DNA of 64,000 nt from Glebionis coronaria (lineage: Eukaryota > Streptophyta > Magnoliopsida > Asterales > Asteraceae): the NCBI GenBank assembly GCA_025667525.1, contig CM046874.1, forward strand, positions 278,316,380 to 278,380,379, read 5' to 3'. Shown here piece after piece: positions 35,358 to 46,440 of this stretch. Numbering within the stretch: the stretch's first letter is position 1; the number at the start of each line of letters is the position of its first letter. The notes under the pieces were generated by a model. That model made no database searches. It saw nothing but the letters and a program-made list of their open reading frames with translations, and was not told the DNA's origin. Made by a program: the position numbers and the translations under genes.

Positions 35358-35960
35358 CTAAAGTGATTTTTCATCCATAAATTTACAAATACCCTTTTGA
35401 ATTAAGTAAACGTATTCTTTATCATTGAAATCGTCATCTTTAAAACCGTTTATTTTAATTCTTTCAAAACATGCATCTAGCCTCATATTTTTCGCTAAAG
35501 TTAACATTTTGAAATCATTAGAATTTGAAACCTTGGTTTTATCATGATCATTTGAAACTTGGGATCTACTCATGAAAAAGTCCATTTTCTCCTCCCAATA
35601 TTTCATAGTGAGTTTCCCATCGTGGACGTCGATTACGACTCGAGCCGTCGATAAAAAGGGTCGACCTAAAATAATGGGACATTTAGGGTCACTCTCATAA
35701 TCGGAAATGACGAAGTCCGCGGGAAAAACAAACTTTCCAATCCTAACATAGACATCCTCGACTATTCCAATTGGTTTCAAAGGCGTACAATTTTCTAGCT
35801 CGATTGTCATGTTCGTGGGGGTAAGTCTAGGCAATTTCATCATGTCCAAAGAGAATGAGGCATGAGATTGATGATAGCACCTAAATCGGCAAGGGCTAAA
35901 CATCCCTCAATCTCGAAAAAATCACAAGGTAAAAGAAATTGGCATGTATCCTCTTCCTTT
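35358..35960 (-). pseudogene. Aspartic protease of element III
   Basis: The active-site block LALADLGAIINLMPHS is read on the minus strand at about 35850-35905. After a frameshift near 35840 the frame continues with VEDVYVRIGKFVFPADFVI and CPIILGRPFLSTARVVIDV, the usual C-terminal protease block. It then runs on through about 80 residues (KMLTLAKNMRLDACFERIKI) not seen in element I, to a TAA at 35358-35360. The catalytic Asp is present. Confidence 0.75.
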
Positions 35961-36692
35961 TTCGGCATATGCCTTTTTGGTTTTTTAGAAGGATCGAAGC
36001 ACAAGTTTCTTCAAGGGTTACTTGGGTAAGGTCGATAAAGCTCTCTTTTTGAACCGTTGATGGAATTCTAGGTACACGAGGGTGTGCACTCTTTTCCTTG
36101 GTCGTCACGTTTACCCCATCGACTTTAGAACATGAAGGCGTCTTAGAAGTCGAGGGTTGAGAAGAAGGAACAACTCTAAATCCATCAAGGTTAGGGGTAA
36201 TCACACGACTTTTCTCACGAGACGAGGCAGCTTCAACGTGTTCCTTTGGATTTGCTACGGTGTCACTAGGTAACGAACTCGATGACGCACCCGAAGTCTT
36301 GTTCATAATTGCCGAAAACATCTTTTTTATGTCGATTTGTCCTTGCTCAATCTTTGTATTTTGATTTTTCAAAGTATTGGAAAAGTCGTTTTTCAAAGTA
36401 CCAATTTGTCCCTCTAATCGTCTCATATTAGCCTCATTCGTTTTCATATATTCTTGAAAATCGTTTGACGGACTATTTTGATTAGCATTAAGTTCCCTTG
36501 GTTTTGATTATTTCTTTGAAAATTCCCTTGATTACCACTCGAAAAATTGTTTCCTTGATTAGCGTTGTTTTGAAAATTCGAGTTTTGGTTGTTGTTGTTA
36601 TCTCGATTTTGCCAACTCAAATTACGAACTTGATTATAACCTCCTTAGTTCGAAAATTCCTTGTTGATTTTGATAATTGTTTTGGTTTTGAT
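35961..36692 (-). pseudogene. gag-protease linker of element III
   Basis: Its main part is an open frame (35896-36447) starting MKTNEANMRRLEGQIGTLKN, a likely coiled coil like the linker of element I. A Ser/Pro/Thr-rich spacer follows, ending in a basic block (CRKRKR) by frameshift near 35980. The part before 36447 is Asn/Gln-rich and broken by stops. Confidence 0.6.
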
Positions 36693-37800
36693 TCAAAAAT
36701 TGTTGCCTTGGTTATAATTGCCTTGTGATAGACCCACGTTGTTTTGATTTTGAAAGTTGTTGTTTAACGCGTTAACACTAGACGTTTGGCCATCCGTGGC
36801 TGCACACTCGTAACAATTATGAGGTCCACCACACAACGTACACGAAGCCTCAACCGCTTTCACCGTAGCGGGAGCGTCTTTCTTTTGCATCTCAATGAGA
36901 AAACACGTAAATACATTCGTCAACTTATCGACTTTCGCATCAACCCTCTCAATGTCGCAATTAGAATTACTAAAATTGGCGACATTGGCATTACTCGGTG
37001 TGTTACGAAGTTGGTAAACCTCAGATCTATTCTCGATAATTATTAAAGCGTCTTTCGGAGTTTTACACAAAAAGTTGCCACCGGCGGTGGAATTCAGTGA
37101 AACTTGTTCTTGAAAACTAACACCGTTATAAAACGTGTCGATTTGGTGTAACTCGGAAAATCCATGGTGAGAACATTGCCTAAGCAATTCCTTAAAACGA
37201 TCCCACGCGTCTCTAAATGATTCATTCGGTTTTTTGCTCAAATCTCGTAATCTCGTTTTTGAAAAACGTCGTCTTAGACGGTGGGAAAAAATGATTAACG
37301 AACTTGGAAACGAGATCCTTCCACGTAATTATGGAATTAGGTGGCTCTTTCTCGTACCAATCCTTGGCGGCACCTTCGAGCGAGTACGGAAAAAGCATAA
37401 GCTTGACGACATCGGTGTCGACGTTCTTAAACTTGCTCGTGGACAAAAGACGATCAAAATTTCGAATGTGATCGTGGGGATTATCCGCCTCACGACCTCG
37501 AAACTTCGTTGTTTGAATCAACGAAAGCATTCCGCTCTTAATCTCGAAATTCTCCGCTTCGATAGCGGGAATTACGATCGTGTCTCGATAACCCTCGGTG
37601 GGCTCTTGGAGCAATTCCATCATCGAACGATTGTCGGACATCTCGTCTTCGGTTTCGACAACGATATTAGGAATGTCGGTTTCTTATTCTCGTCTACGTC
37701 GTCGATTCCTTCGATTTCGATTGCGTCGATTCGAAGCGTCGCTAGAATTAGAATAATCCTTCGATCGAGTACGCATGCACTAACGTAGAGAATGGGGGGT
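36693..37800 (-). pseudogene. gag: gag of element III
   Basis: Two frames (37222-37641 and 36693-37241) join through a frameshift near 37235, in the block ITRFEQK. The first has MMELLQEPTEGYRDTIVIPA, closely like element I, and the gag core WKDLVSKFVNHFFPPSKT. The second has HHGFSELHQIDTFYNG and a zinc knuckle CTLCGGPHNCYEC (CX2CX3HX4C). The likely start is an ATG near 37775 leading into an Arg-rich tail (NRRNRNRRNRRRRR) that ends at a TAA before the first frame. The basic tail may bind RNA or act as a nuclear signal. Confidence 0.75.
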
Positions 37801-38548
37801 AGCAAAAAAGATTCTTTTTTGGGGTTTTTCGTTTTTTCAATTTTTTTGGTTTTTGATTGTCTTTTAATTTTTTTGGATTTTGGTGTATTACGTAGAATCA
37901 AATCTACAAATCTCTCCTCGAATCAATTTCTCGATTAAAGGAGCCTCAAGGAATGAAAACGATCACGTGGTGAGAACGCCTTCGATGACTTTAGAACGTT
38001 GGTGGAACACCAAAACGTTCAAGAGGGTTTAATCTTGAAAACAAGCAAATATAATATACGCAGATAATACTTTGGTTGGCAAACCCTCAATTAGCCCTTT
38101 TTCTCAAAACACGCACAAGCAAGCGGGGGAAATGAGGCGGCGCTAAGCACTTAAGAGCCTTTTTCCCTTAGGTCGTGAAATACAACCGCCTTATACCCAC
38201 CTTATAGTTTGTGTTAATCAAAATTAAGCCTCATTATCTATTTTGCCTTTTCTTTTTGCTTTAGATTCGAATATAATAATTGAGTGATGAAATCCCAATT
38301 AAGGTTGCGTTTTCACGCTTTTGGAGATATTATAAATTTATTCACAAAGAAAACCGAAAAGGAATATATCTACAATATAGTAAAAGATTTTTGTGTGTTT
38401 AATTTAGGAAAACTAAATTTGGATATTATAATATAGTAGAAAAAATTAACAAAAATGAGTATGTATGTTATATACGCTTTCCAAAAATGAAAAGCAAAAA
38501 CGTACTACTCACACAAAAACGATATGTATAATGGCACTAAATACACCT
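37801..38548 (-). other. 5' leader of element III
   Basis: Non-coding. About 37900-38250 is the reverse complement of about 5150-5400 in element I, sharing for example the block around CGTTCTAAAGTCATCGAAGG. Confidence 0.6.
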
Positions 38549-38565
38549 CCCCGGTAGCGGCGCCA
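38549..38565 (-). other. Primer-binding site of element III (tRNA-Asp type)
   Basis: On the minus strand TGGCGCCGCTACCGGGG lies a few bases after the LTR end; it differs slightly from the site in element II. Confidence 0.8.
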
Positions 38566-38572
38566 AAATTTA

Positions 38573-39843
38573 TGTAAGTATTTTAGTCACTTGTTTTAGG
38601 AAAAACAAATAACCGGGGCAAGTACTAAACTCGACGGTTTAGGAAAACCGACAAATCGAATAAGTGCGAGTTTGTTCTCGAAGGAGGTGTATGTGTATTA
38701 AGCCAATTATATAAAAATCATGTTTGGATTAGTGTCTTTTTTGGGTTTAAAGAGAAAAAATTAAAAGATGAGCTACACTACGATTAAATTACGACGAAAT
38801 ATGTAAAACGTAAACGTAAATACGTAAAACGCGACGTAATTAAAAATTTAAGCTAAAAACAAATTAAAAATTAAAACTAAGTCTAAAATAATATAAATAA
38901 GAATAAAAATTCAATAAATAAATTTTAAAACCTTTTATTAATTAAATATTCAATTTTAAATGCTAATTAAAGCCCTAAAATTAAATATAATTAACAAAAA
39001 GCCCAAAATATTATTGTATCAAACTAATATCTTATTTATATTAATTAAACACTAAAAGTGTTTTTCCTAAATTTTTAAAACTATTTTTCTATTTTTTAAA
39101 TACTAAAAACACTTTTTAAACTAAAATAATGATTAAAAATAATAAAATAATGATTAAAAATAATAAAATAATGAGAAAATTAATTTTTCTTTTTTAAAAC
39201 TCCTAAATTATAATGCTAAACTATAGAAAAATGAAAAAAGTTGAAAACAATATTTTTTACCCTAATAAGACAAAAACCAAATATTAAAAAACCCTTTTTA
39301 ACTTAAGTTAATTCTAAAAAATGATTAAATATTGGAAAATTAAAAATTTCTTTTTTAAAAATCTTAAAACACTTAACTGAAAATAAGAAAATTGAAAAAC
39401 CTGAAAATCAAGAATTTTTACCAATAAAAGACAAAAATAGTTTTAAATAAAATTAACTAAAACTTTAAATAAATGCTAAAATACCAAATAATCAGAAAAA
39501 TAAAAATTAACTTTTTGAAAATTCTTAAAATAATAAACTTAAGCTATGAAAATTGAAATTACTTAAAAACACTCAAAAATGTTCACTAAAGACAAAAAAG
39601 TACCAAAACAAACAATGACTTGTCAACAACCTTTGTCTTTTTGTACAGCAGTAGCTAGAATAGAACTAACAGTGGGAAATTTTCCCACTGCTCCAACACA
39701 GAAAACGGATTTGCTTGATTATAGATTGTTTTGTTGATGATTTTTAGAACAAGAGGCACCCCCACACTCAGTGGAGTGTGGGGAGTCAAGATATAGCAAA
39801 AAACACTCAGGTAAAACACAAAGAAGCACACAATCAACCCAAT
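38573..39843 (-). repeat. 5' LTR of element III, partial
   Basis: It matches 18330 to about 19584. The match ends abruptly at CAATCAACCCAAT, where LTR IV begins in the opposite orientation. About 2.3 kb of this LTR is missing and should lie beyond the right end of the window. It contains the perfect palindrome 39670-39690. Confidence 0.8.
39670..39690. repeat. Perfect 21-base palindrome in the LTR of element III
   Basis: CAGTGGGAAA and TTTCCCACTG arms around one central base. The same site is present, less perfect, in all family LTRs seen here. Confidence 0.8.
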
Positions 39844-41291
39844 TGATGAGACTGCAATTATACATAGTCTCATCGTCCAAATCGGGCTTAAAACGCTTAA
39901 AATATCATTAAAATACCCAAAAATATGATTGTGTTTGTTCATTGTGTATTTTAGGAACGGATATCGTGAACTCACCAAAATATTACAAGAATCAAGCAAA
40001 AACGAACACGGGAAACGAAGCCGCATAAAGAACCGGACCCGAACGATGAATTTCCATTGAAGTCCTTGAAGTTTGAAGATTTGTCAAGATTGGTCCCTCA
40101 ACTTTGGAAGACTTGTCATTAAACCCTTGTAAAACCTTAATATTACATGTGGGTCCCTAAAATTTCAAGAGAATGCATGCATGGCACTTGAAGTATGATC
40201 AAATTACAATTATGGTCCTTGAAACAAGTATGCAAAAGTTTTTGTGGCCAAATTGGGAAACACAAACTTTAATACAAAGGGATATGAGATAAATCTGCTA
40301 CAAACTTTGTATGCAAGTATTTTGGAACATAGGGGACCAAAGCTATCAAACACCCAAAGTTACACCTTCCAATCACCATATGCCACATCACCCCACCACC
40401 ATCTCTCCACCACTAGCCATACGCCACATCACCCCCACCATTCCACCTCAGTTTTCCACCCAAACAATTAACTTTATATAATCAGTTTTAAACTGATTAT
40501 ATCAAGATTAATTGTGGTGCCAAACAACTATAAAACCCCCAAACCAGATTAACCTCGCCCTGTTTAATCGCCCCTCTCCTAATAAACCCTAAAAACCCAA
40601 GCCCACTTAAACCAAAGGGGATTTCTCCCTTAATCTCTAGAACACTAATTTGCCACCTCCTCACTCAAACCCAACCGTAAAAACAAACCCACATGGGCCA
40701 TGGACCCTCCTTTGAACCTCCCCTGTAAACGTCTTTGTCCCCTCTTTCCCAAAACCCGACCAAATCAATGGTCCACACCAAAACTTGCTCCCAAAGGACT
40801 TATTCAAAAGCTCAGATTAAACAAGGACAACTGGAACATCCATTTCCAAGCAGGACAGTCACATGAAGCTCCTTGACCAAGATTCAAACGTAAAGGCTCC
40901 AAGGGCATTATAGGATTTTTAGTTGATTAGGGTTTAGCATCTAGATGGTTCTATCTTGTATTATAAATAGAGGTCGACCCGTGACCCTATTTTTCTTTGT
41001 TCCAGACTTGTAATTTTTTTTAACTTAATGAATATTTAGTGTATTTTGTGAAAACCTTTGCAAGCTCTGAGTTCCATTTCAATTCATGTTTTAGTGTAAT
41101 ACTTATTTATTTTTATGCAAGTAATATTAGAAACTATCAAAATTTATTTTGTTGAAATTTCGTTGGCAAATATATTTTGAAATCCCTTTGAGTATAGGAG
41201 GTTTATACAAAAGATTGACAACTCATTTGTATAAACCAAGTATAAGCAAAGGTTAAATTTTGTTTGGGTATCATATTTCAAAGGTTTTAAA
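39844..41291 (+). repeat. LTR IV: 5' part of another family I/III LTR
   Basis: It starts TGATGAGACT with the perfect terminal hairpin (39845-39853 and 39866-39874). It follows the U3 part of the element I LTR, with a TATA-like TATAAATAG near 40971. At 41292 the Tekay LTR interrupts it. CCAAT at 39839-39843 is a candidate target-site duplication whose partner would be outside the window. Whether this is a solo LTR or a full element cannot be seen. The open frame at 40244-40471 is not supported. Confidence 0.7.
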
Positions 41292-41334
41292 TGTAAAACC
41301 CGTATTTAAGAATTTCCGAATATTAAATACGCAC

Positions 41335-41520
41335 GTTCAGTTTCAGTTAAATATTATAATATAATAATTATTCAGAAATAATTATTAGGTTTCAAAAAAA
41401 TAATTATTAAATACACACGTTCAATTTCAGTTACATATTATAATATAATAATTATTCAGAAATAATTATTAGGTTTCAGAAATAATTATTAGGTTTCAGA
41501 AATAATAATTAATTATGATA
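41335..41520 (+). repeat. Short tandem repeats in the Tekay LTR
   Basis: A block of about 70-80 bases containing ACGCACGTTCAGTTTCAG or a close variant, an A/T stretch and ATTATTCAGAAATAATTATT appears twice. It is followed by extra copies of the unit CAGAAATAATTATTAGGTTT. Confidence 0.7.
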
Positions 41521-42350
41521 CATAAAAGAATAATTACTATTACGAGTATAAACACGGGAAATAATTATGACTTTACGTGGGCAGCTAGCTTAAAAAAACA
41601 AACGAAAAGTCCATTTATATAAAAGAAAGGGGCGGCTAGCTTAAAAAAAAAGAAGAACATGGGCTTGGCCCAACCCACTCCATATCTACACTACATGAAA
41701 TCAAAACACAGCTTTTTCATTCATTCCATGCGTTTAAAAAAAACAGAAAAACAAAAACTAAGGTTTGGTAACCCTAGTTGTGTTGCCGACTAAGAGAAGA
41801 AAAAAAAGGTTTCAGGTTGATTTCCATCTTTTGATTGGTGTTTACTCGTCATTCCTCAACAAGCATACAACGGTAATTAATCTTTTTCTCCTTTAATATC
41901 AGTATACACGAATTTATGTGGTGATCTAAAAGGAAAAAGAAGTAACGTTTATAATCATGAAAAAAAAAGAAAAAAAGGGGGTCGGTTTTGGAGGCTGCAC
42001 GAAAACCGAGACACCAGCATATCTCGGTGGCGCCTCTTTCTTTGGTCGACCGAGAACAGCAACCCCATTAGGAGGCAGTCGCGACGTAGGGTGGTGTTTG
42101 TTGTGGCTGTGCGAACCAAAAGAGAAAAAGGGGTGTCGGGTTGTTGATTATCATGGGGACCAACACCATAAGGTCTCGGTATATACTGTCCTTGTCCAGC
42201 CGTGACCCACACATGGGCGACTAGGGCTGTGTTCGACTCAAAAATGGGGTGTTTGGGAATGTCAAAACAATGAGAAACTTAGTAGAACAGTGGGAAATAT
42301 ATAAGGAGCAGTGGGAACATATTAAACAGAAAATAAAAAACGTTAGTTCT

Positions 42351-42465
42351 GAAATTAGCGACAGATTAGCGACGCTAATTTCTGTCGCATATTCGTTTAT
42401 GACAGTTTCTGTGACAACTTTTAGTCACATTGTTTTTAGTGACTTATATTTCTGTCACTAAATCA
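42351..42465. repeat. Cluster of small inverted repeats (possible DNA-transposon terminal remnant)
   Basis: AATTAGCG/CGCTAATT and GCGACAGA/TCTGTCGC pair within 42351-42388. GTGAC/GTCAC and AGTGAC/GTCACT pair within 42411-42460. Such GCGAC/GTCAC subrepeats recall the ends of some plant DNA transposons, but I cannot name a family. The TA run starts about 15 bases later. Confidence 0.4.
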
Positions 42466-42475
42466 TATAGGCAGA

Positions 42476-42616
<141 letters not shown>

Positions 42617-44136
42617 TTTAGTGCGACCGAGAATGGGGTATCTCGGTAGACTCGGAATATAATTAAAATAATAAAATGTATATTTTTAAATTATACCTTT
42701 TATCACTTAATTTTATAAATGTCTTAATTGTATATTTAAATGGATTAGATTAAAATAGTTTTTATAAGATTTAAAGGGGTATATTTTTATCAAAGAAATT
42801 ATAAATAATTCTGGAAACGTTCTAATTTAGGAAACTTTCTATTATTAGCAGGTTAATAAAAATAGAAATATTATAACATCAAAATACGTGTTTTACCGTA
42901 ATTAATAATATAACAGGAATACGTTAATCAGAAATATTAGAACATTAAGACATATCAGTTTATATATTAACGGTAGTACAAGAATAAATAAATTAACTAA
43001 GTACAATTGAGATAAATTAAATAAACGAATATATGTTAACTTATTCACGCCCTTTATTCATGTAGCTCGCGTGAAATCAGAGTAGACTTTCTGTCAGTTG
43101 ATCTCGGTCGGTTACTGGACACGAGGAATGGATTTTCCGTTCTTTCAGTAAGGACTTCCTTATGTGCATGATTATGATTTCCCGTCTGCAGCCAAATGTT
43201 TTCCCTAATTATATGTTATAAGTTTTATCAGTAATCAGTTTTATAATTAAGTTAAATTGTCTGAGCCTTATATACAAGCATGACCAGTTATGTACTAGTT
43301 ACGGAGGTACCGTAACCATGAAACTTGAGGCACCAGTGTCATGACTCACCTGCGGGGGAGTGATATCCCGCAGCATCCCATTCAGTTCAGCTTGGCCATT
43401 TTATCAGTATTATTAGTGGTGTGTAAGGATGCATCCTAGGCTTATCAGTTACAGTTATCAGGTGAATGTGGTGTGTGCTCTACATCCTTCACATTGGAGC
43501 TGATCCCTCCACCCAACACATTTATTTATAGGTCACCCCTCTACAGCATGACGCAGTCACCCCTCCAGTTATTCATGCAACAGTTGTTACAGCGCATGAC
43601 CTCTATAAGCTCTTGGCAATTAAAATACAGTAAATGCACATTTTCAGATTTAATAGTTAATAAGTCAGTTTTATTAATAATAAATCAGACATTTCAGATT
43701 TTACACAGTTTGCTCCTAATTGTCAAAACAGTTTTAGTTTTAGTATTTGTTACCGGTTCTTTTCCAGTACATTATTATCATGCTTCATATCCGTTCACTG
43801 AGTGTTATGCTCAGCCGTAGTTTCCTTTCATGTTTCCAAATGGCAGGTACACATGGACGACCTTAAGACTTCTAAGAGAGTACGTGCATTGGATGGGAGC
43901 TATCCAGACTCCTTTACTTTATGCACTCATACATTACTTTGGTTGTTTGGACATTGTTTCGTCCTTTTCTTTCTCTACTTAATCTTTTATATTTGAGCTT
44001 ATGTTTGGATTACCGATGTTTGATTCCGGTATTTCCGTTATGGTAAGTTAATGTTTAATACATTGCCTTGTATGCTTTGATGACACGCCATAAATATACG
44101 TAACGGTCCACTTATCCAAGTGGGGTGTTACAATTA

Positions 44137-44148
44137 TGGTAACAGAGC
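44137..44148 (+). other. Primer-binding site of the Tekay element (tRNA-iMet type)
   Basis: TGGTAACAGAGC, one base different from the usual TGGTATCAGAGC, four bases after the LTR end. Confidence 0.75.
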
Positions 44149-44597
44149 GCAAGGTTCGACTTGTAGGCTCTAAAACTTGACCTGTGACTAGTGGGTAGTC
44201 ACCAAGAACTTCCTATATTTTGGCGTCGTTATCTTTCATGTTACTCATGTATTTTATCAGTCGAGTTTTCTAAATTTTGACTAAGTAAACGGTTGGTACA
44301 GGACTGGCCATACTTAGTCGCATGTGCTTTTCAGCGAATTTTTGTTTTGGTGAACTGACCATAGGCGTTCACCCTTGCCCGTTCAGATTTCGCATAGATG
44401 AACCGACCATAGGCGTTCATCGTTACTCATGCCAGATTCATGTCTCAGTTAATTGTCATTTTGTGAACTGACCATAGGCGTTCACCAGTATTCATGTCAT
44501 ATTTTGTTGGCTAGGCCTTCATGATCCACACCATGCATGTTCAAATTTATTACTCCAGGTTCTAACAGATTAATCAACTTACCCTCTTTCATTTCAG
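44149..44597 (+). other. 5' leader of the Tekay element
   Basis: Non-coding. The phrase GAACTGACCATAGGCGTTCA (or with GAACCGACC) appears three times, at about 44352, 44401 and 44465, at roughly 50-65-base intervals: a short leader repeat. Confidence 0.65.
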
Positions 44598-45495
44598 ATG
44601 TCACCCAGACGCGAAAATGAGAACGAGGCTACAGCAGCTGCCATTGCTGCTGCTGTTCAGGCGGCTGTACAAGCCATGCTACCCCGAATTCGTGATGAGA
44701 TCCGAGCTGAATACCAAAACGGACCTCAGCAAAATAACAACCCTCCTCCTCCACCACCTGCCACTTTAGCCACCTGGCTAAATTTGTTTAACAAACAGAA
44801 ACCCCGACCTTTTCAACAGACTATAGCTCCAACAGACGCAAAAAATTAGATTTATCATGTAGAGAAATTTTTTTGGGCTATGGGTTGTGGTGATGCTTTC
44901 AAGGTTAGGCTTGCAGTTTCAAACTGGAGGGTCACGCTCTACATTGGTGGAGGATCAGAGGTTGACAAATGGGGGAGATGAGTGGGTGCTTACATTGACC
45001 TGGACACAGTTTAAGGCAATGTTTTATGACCAGTTTTTCCTGCATGTTGAGCAAGCTAAACTAAAGAGGGACTTTCACGCCATTCGTCAGAATCATGGCG
45101 AGAACAACATAGAGTTCATGCACCGATATCTCAGGTTGGCTGGATTCTTGGGAGAGGCTGCAGGTACCGCGAAGGAGCAAGCGAAACAATTTCGCTAGGC
45201 CCTTCACTCTAGGACTACGGATAGGATGATGAGTGCCACGTTCACTAACGTGTCACAAGTAGCTAATGAAGCTCGTGATATTGAGATGCTTTTCGAGAGG
45301 GATGAGCGCGAGAATGTAGAGCGTCCTGAGAAGAGGTATATCTCATTCAGCAGACTTAAACAATTTAACTCCGATTATTACTTGTCAATTTATATCATGC
45401 CTTATCCAATTATAATCTTAGAGACACAGAGGAGGAGACCGATCCCAATCGGCTACTCCACAGCAGAACTACAGAAACCACGGTCAGTCTTATGA
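44598..45495 (+). pseudogene. gag: gag of the Tekay element
   Basis: It starts at the ATG of MSPRRENENEATAAAIAAAV. The Ala-rich N-terminus and WLNLFNKQKPRPFQQT are in the first frame, which stops at TAG (44847-44849). The rest lies in shifted frames: the core WTQFKAMFYDQFFLHVEQAK and LAGFLGEAAGTAKEQAKQF at 44887-45198, then MMSATFTNVSQVANEARDIE at 45226-45495. Many stops and frameshifts make this non-functional. Sequence from 45496 to 45753 still reads in pieces as the spacer before the zinc knuckle. Confidence 0.8.
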
Positions 45496-45753
45496 CCGCA
45501 ATCGATCAGATAAGAGAAGTGGTGGTGATAACTATCGCGGCAGCTCAAACTCATCTGGCAACTACATGTGATTCTTTAAGCTCCAAAACGTTAAACCATC
45601 GGGTAAAATAGATTCTAACTTTATGTATGCCAACAGAGATACTGAACAAGGGCGTGATCAAAACTATAGAGGTCAATAGTCTGCCCGACCAGCAAATTCT
45701 GGTAATTTTAAATTTCAGCCAAATAGCCTTATTCCAGTTATGTTATCCGGATC

Positions 45754-46440
45754 GTGACACGTGTACATCTTCGTAAATCAGGTTCTCAGCAAACCAGAGC
45801 TGCTTCTACGGGGTATTCTTATCCCACTTGCATCACATGTGGGAAGAAACACTCGGGACCTTGCCGTCGTGGTTGTTACATGTGTGGTCAGCCGGGCCAT
45901 ATGAAGAGGGATTGCAAGAACGAAGATGCTGCCGGTACCTCAGGCCAGATTCCTCAGATTTTACCTCCACCACCACCACTACCACCAACCACTGGTCGCG
46001 TTTACACTACTAGCTGTGAGCAAGCAAATAAGACCACAAGTACCATTACTGGCATTTTGTTTATATACGGACAGGCTGCCTACATTCTTTTCGATACATG
46101 CGCCACACACTCAGTTATATTTACTTCATTTGCTGTTAGAATAAACATGACCCTTACACCACTAGACAGTGTACTTAGTATATCTACACCTATGCGAGAC
46201 TCTATACGCATTACCCAGGTGTACAAGGATCTCCCTCTTGAGTTTGACGATAAAATTCGTCCAGTCAGTGCCCTTCCTCTAGATATGTGCGAGTTCGATA
46301 TTATTTTGGGTATGGATTGGTTGTCAGTTCATCGTGCCACCATAGATTTTCATGCACACCGGGTCATCTTTGGTGATGTCCAGACACCAGAGTTTATTCA
46401 CCGTGGTTTTCTGCCAGGAAAACATGTTCAAATTATATAA
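45754..46440 (+). pseudogene. Nucleocapsid zinc knuckle and aspartic protease of the Tekay element
   Basis: It holds the zinc-knuckle region CITCGKKHSGPC, then the CCHC knuckle CYMCGQPGHMKRDC. A Pro-rich spacer follows, then protease with FDTCATHSVIF, where the family has Asp-Thr-Gly. The third residue of the active-site turn is therefore Cys (codon at 46099-46101), which should abolish activity. The C-terminal block CEFDIILGMDWLS is present. The frame ends at TAA (46438-46440), where the chromoviral polyprotein would normally continue. Confidence 0.85.

Larger units (their letters stand above)
18330..39843 (-). mobile_element. Element III: gag-protease-only gypsy element, host of element II
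   Basis: Read on the minus strand: partial 5' LTR (38573-39843), PBS (38549-38565), leader, gag, linker, protease, an acidic coding segment, then (after insertion II) a 3' non-coding region and 3' LTR (18330-21919). LTR, leader and 3' region are homologous to element I. RT, RNase H and integrase are absent: protease is followed by unrelated coding sequence that stops just before the conserved 3' region. This looks like a non-autonomous relative that would need the pol of an element like I. The right end of its 5' LTR is interrupted by LTR IV. Confidence 0.75.

Noticed and set aside
41957..42212. Overlapping open frames on both strands of about 82-85 codons
   Set aside because: Within the Tekay LTR, low complexity at the start, no domain.
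43473..43996. Open frames of 115 and 64 codons before the Tekay PBS
   Set aside because: They lie in the LTR and are probably chance frames.
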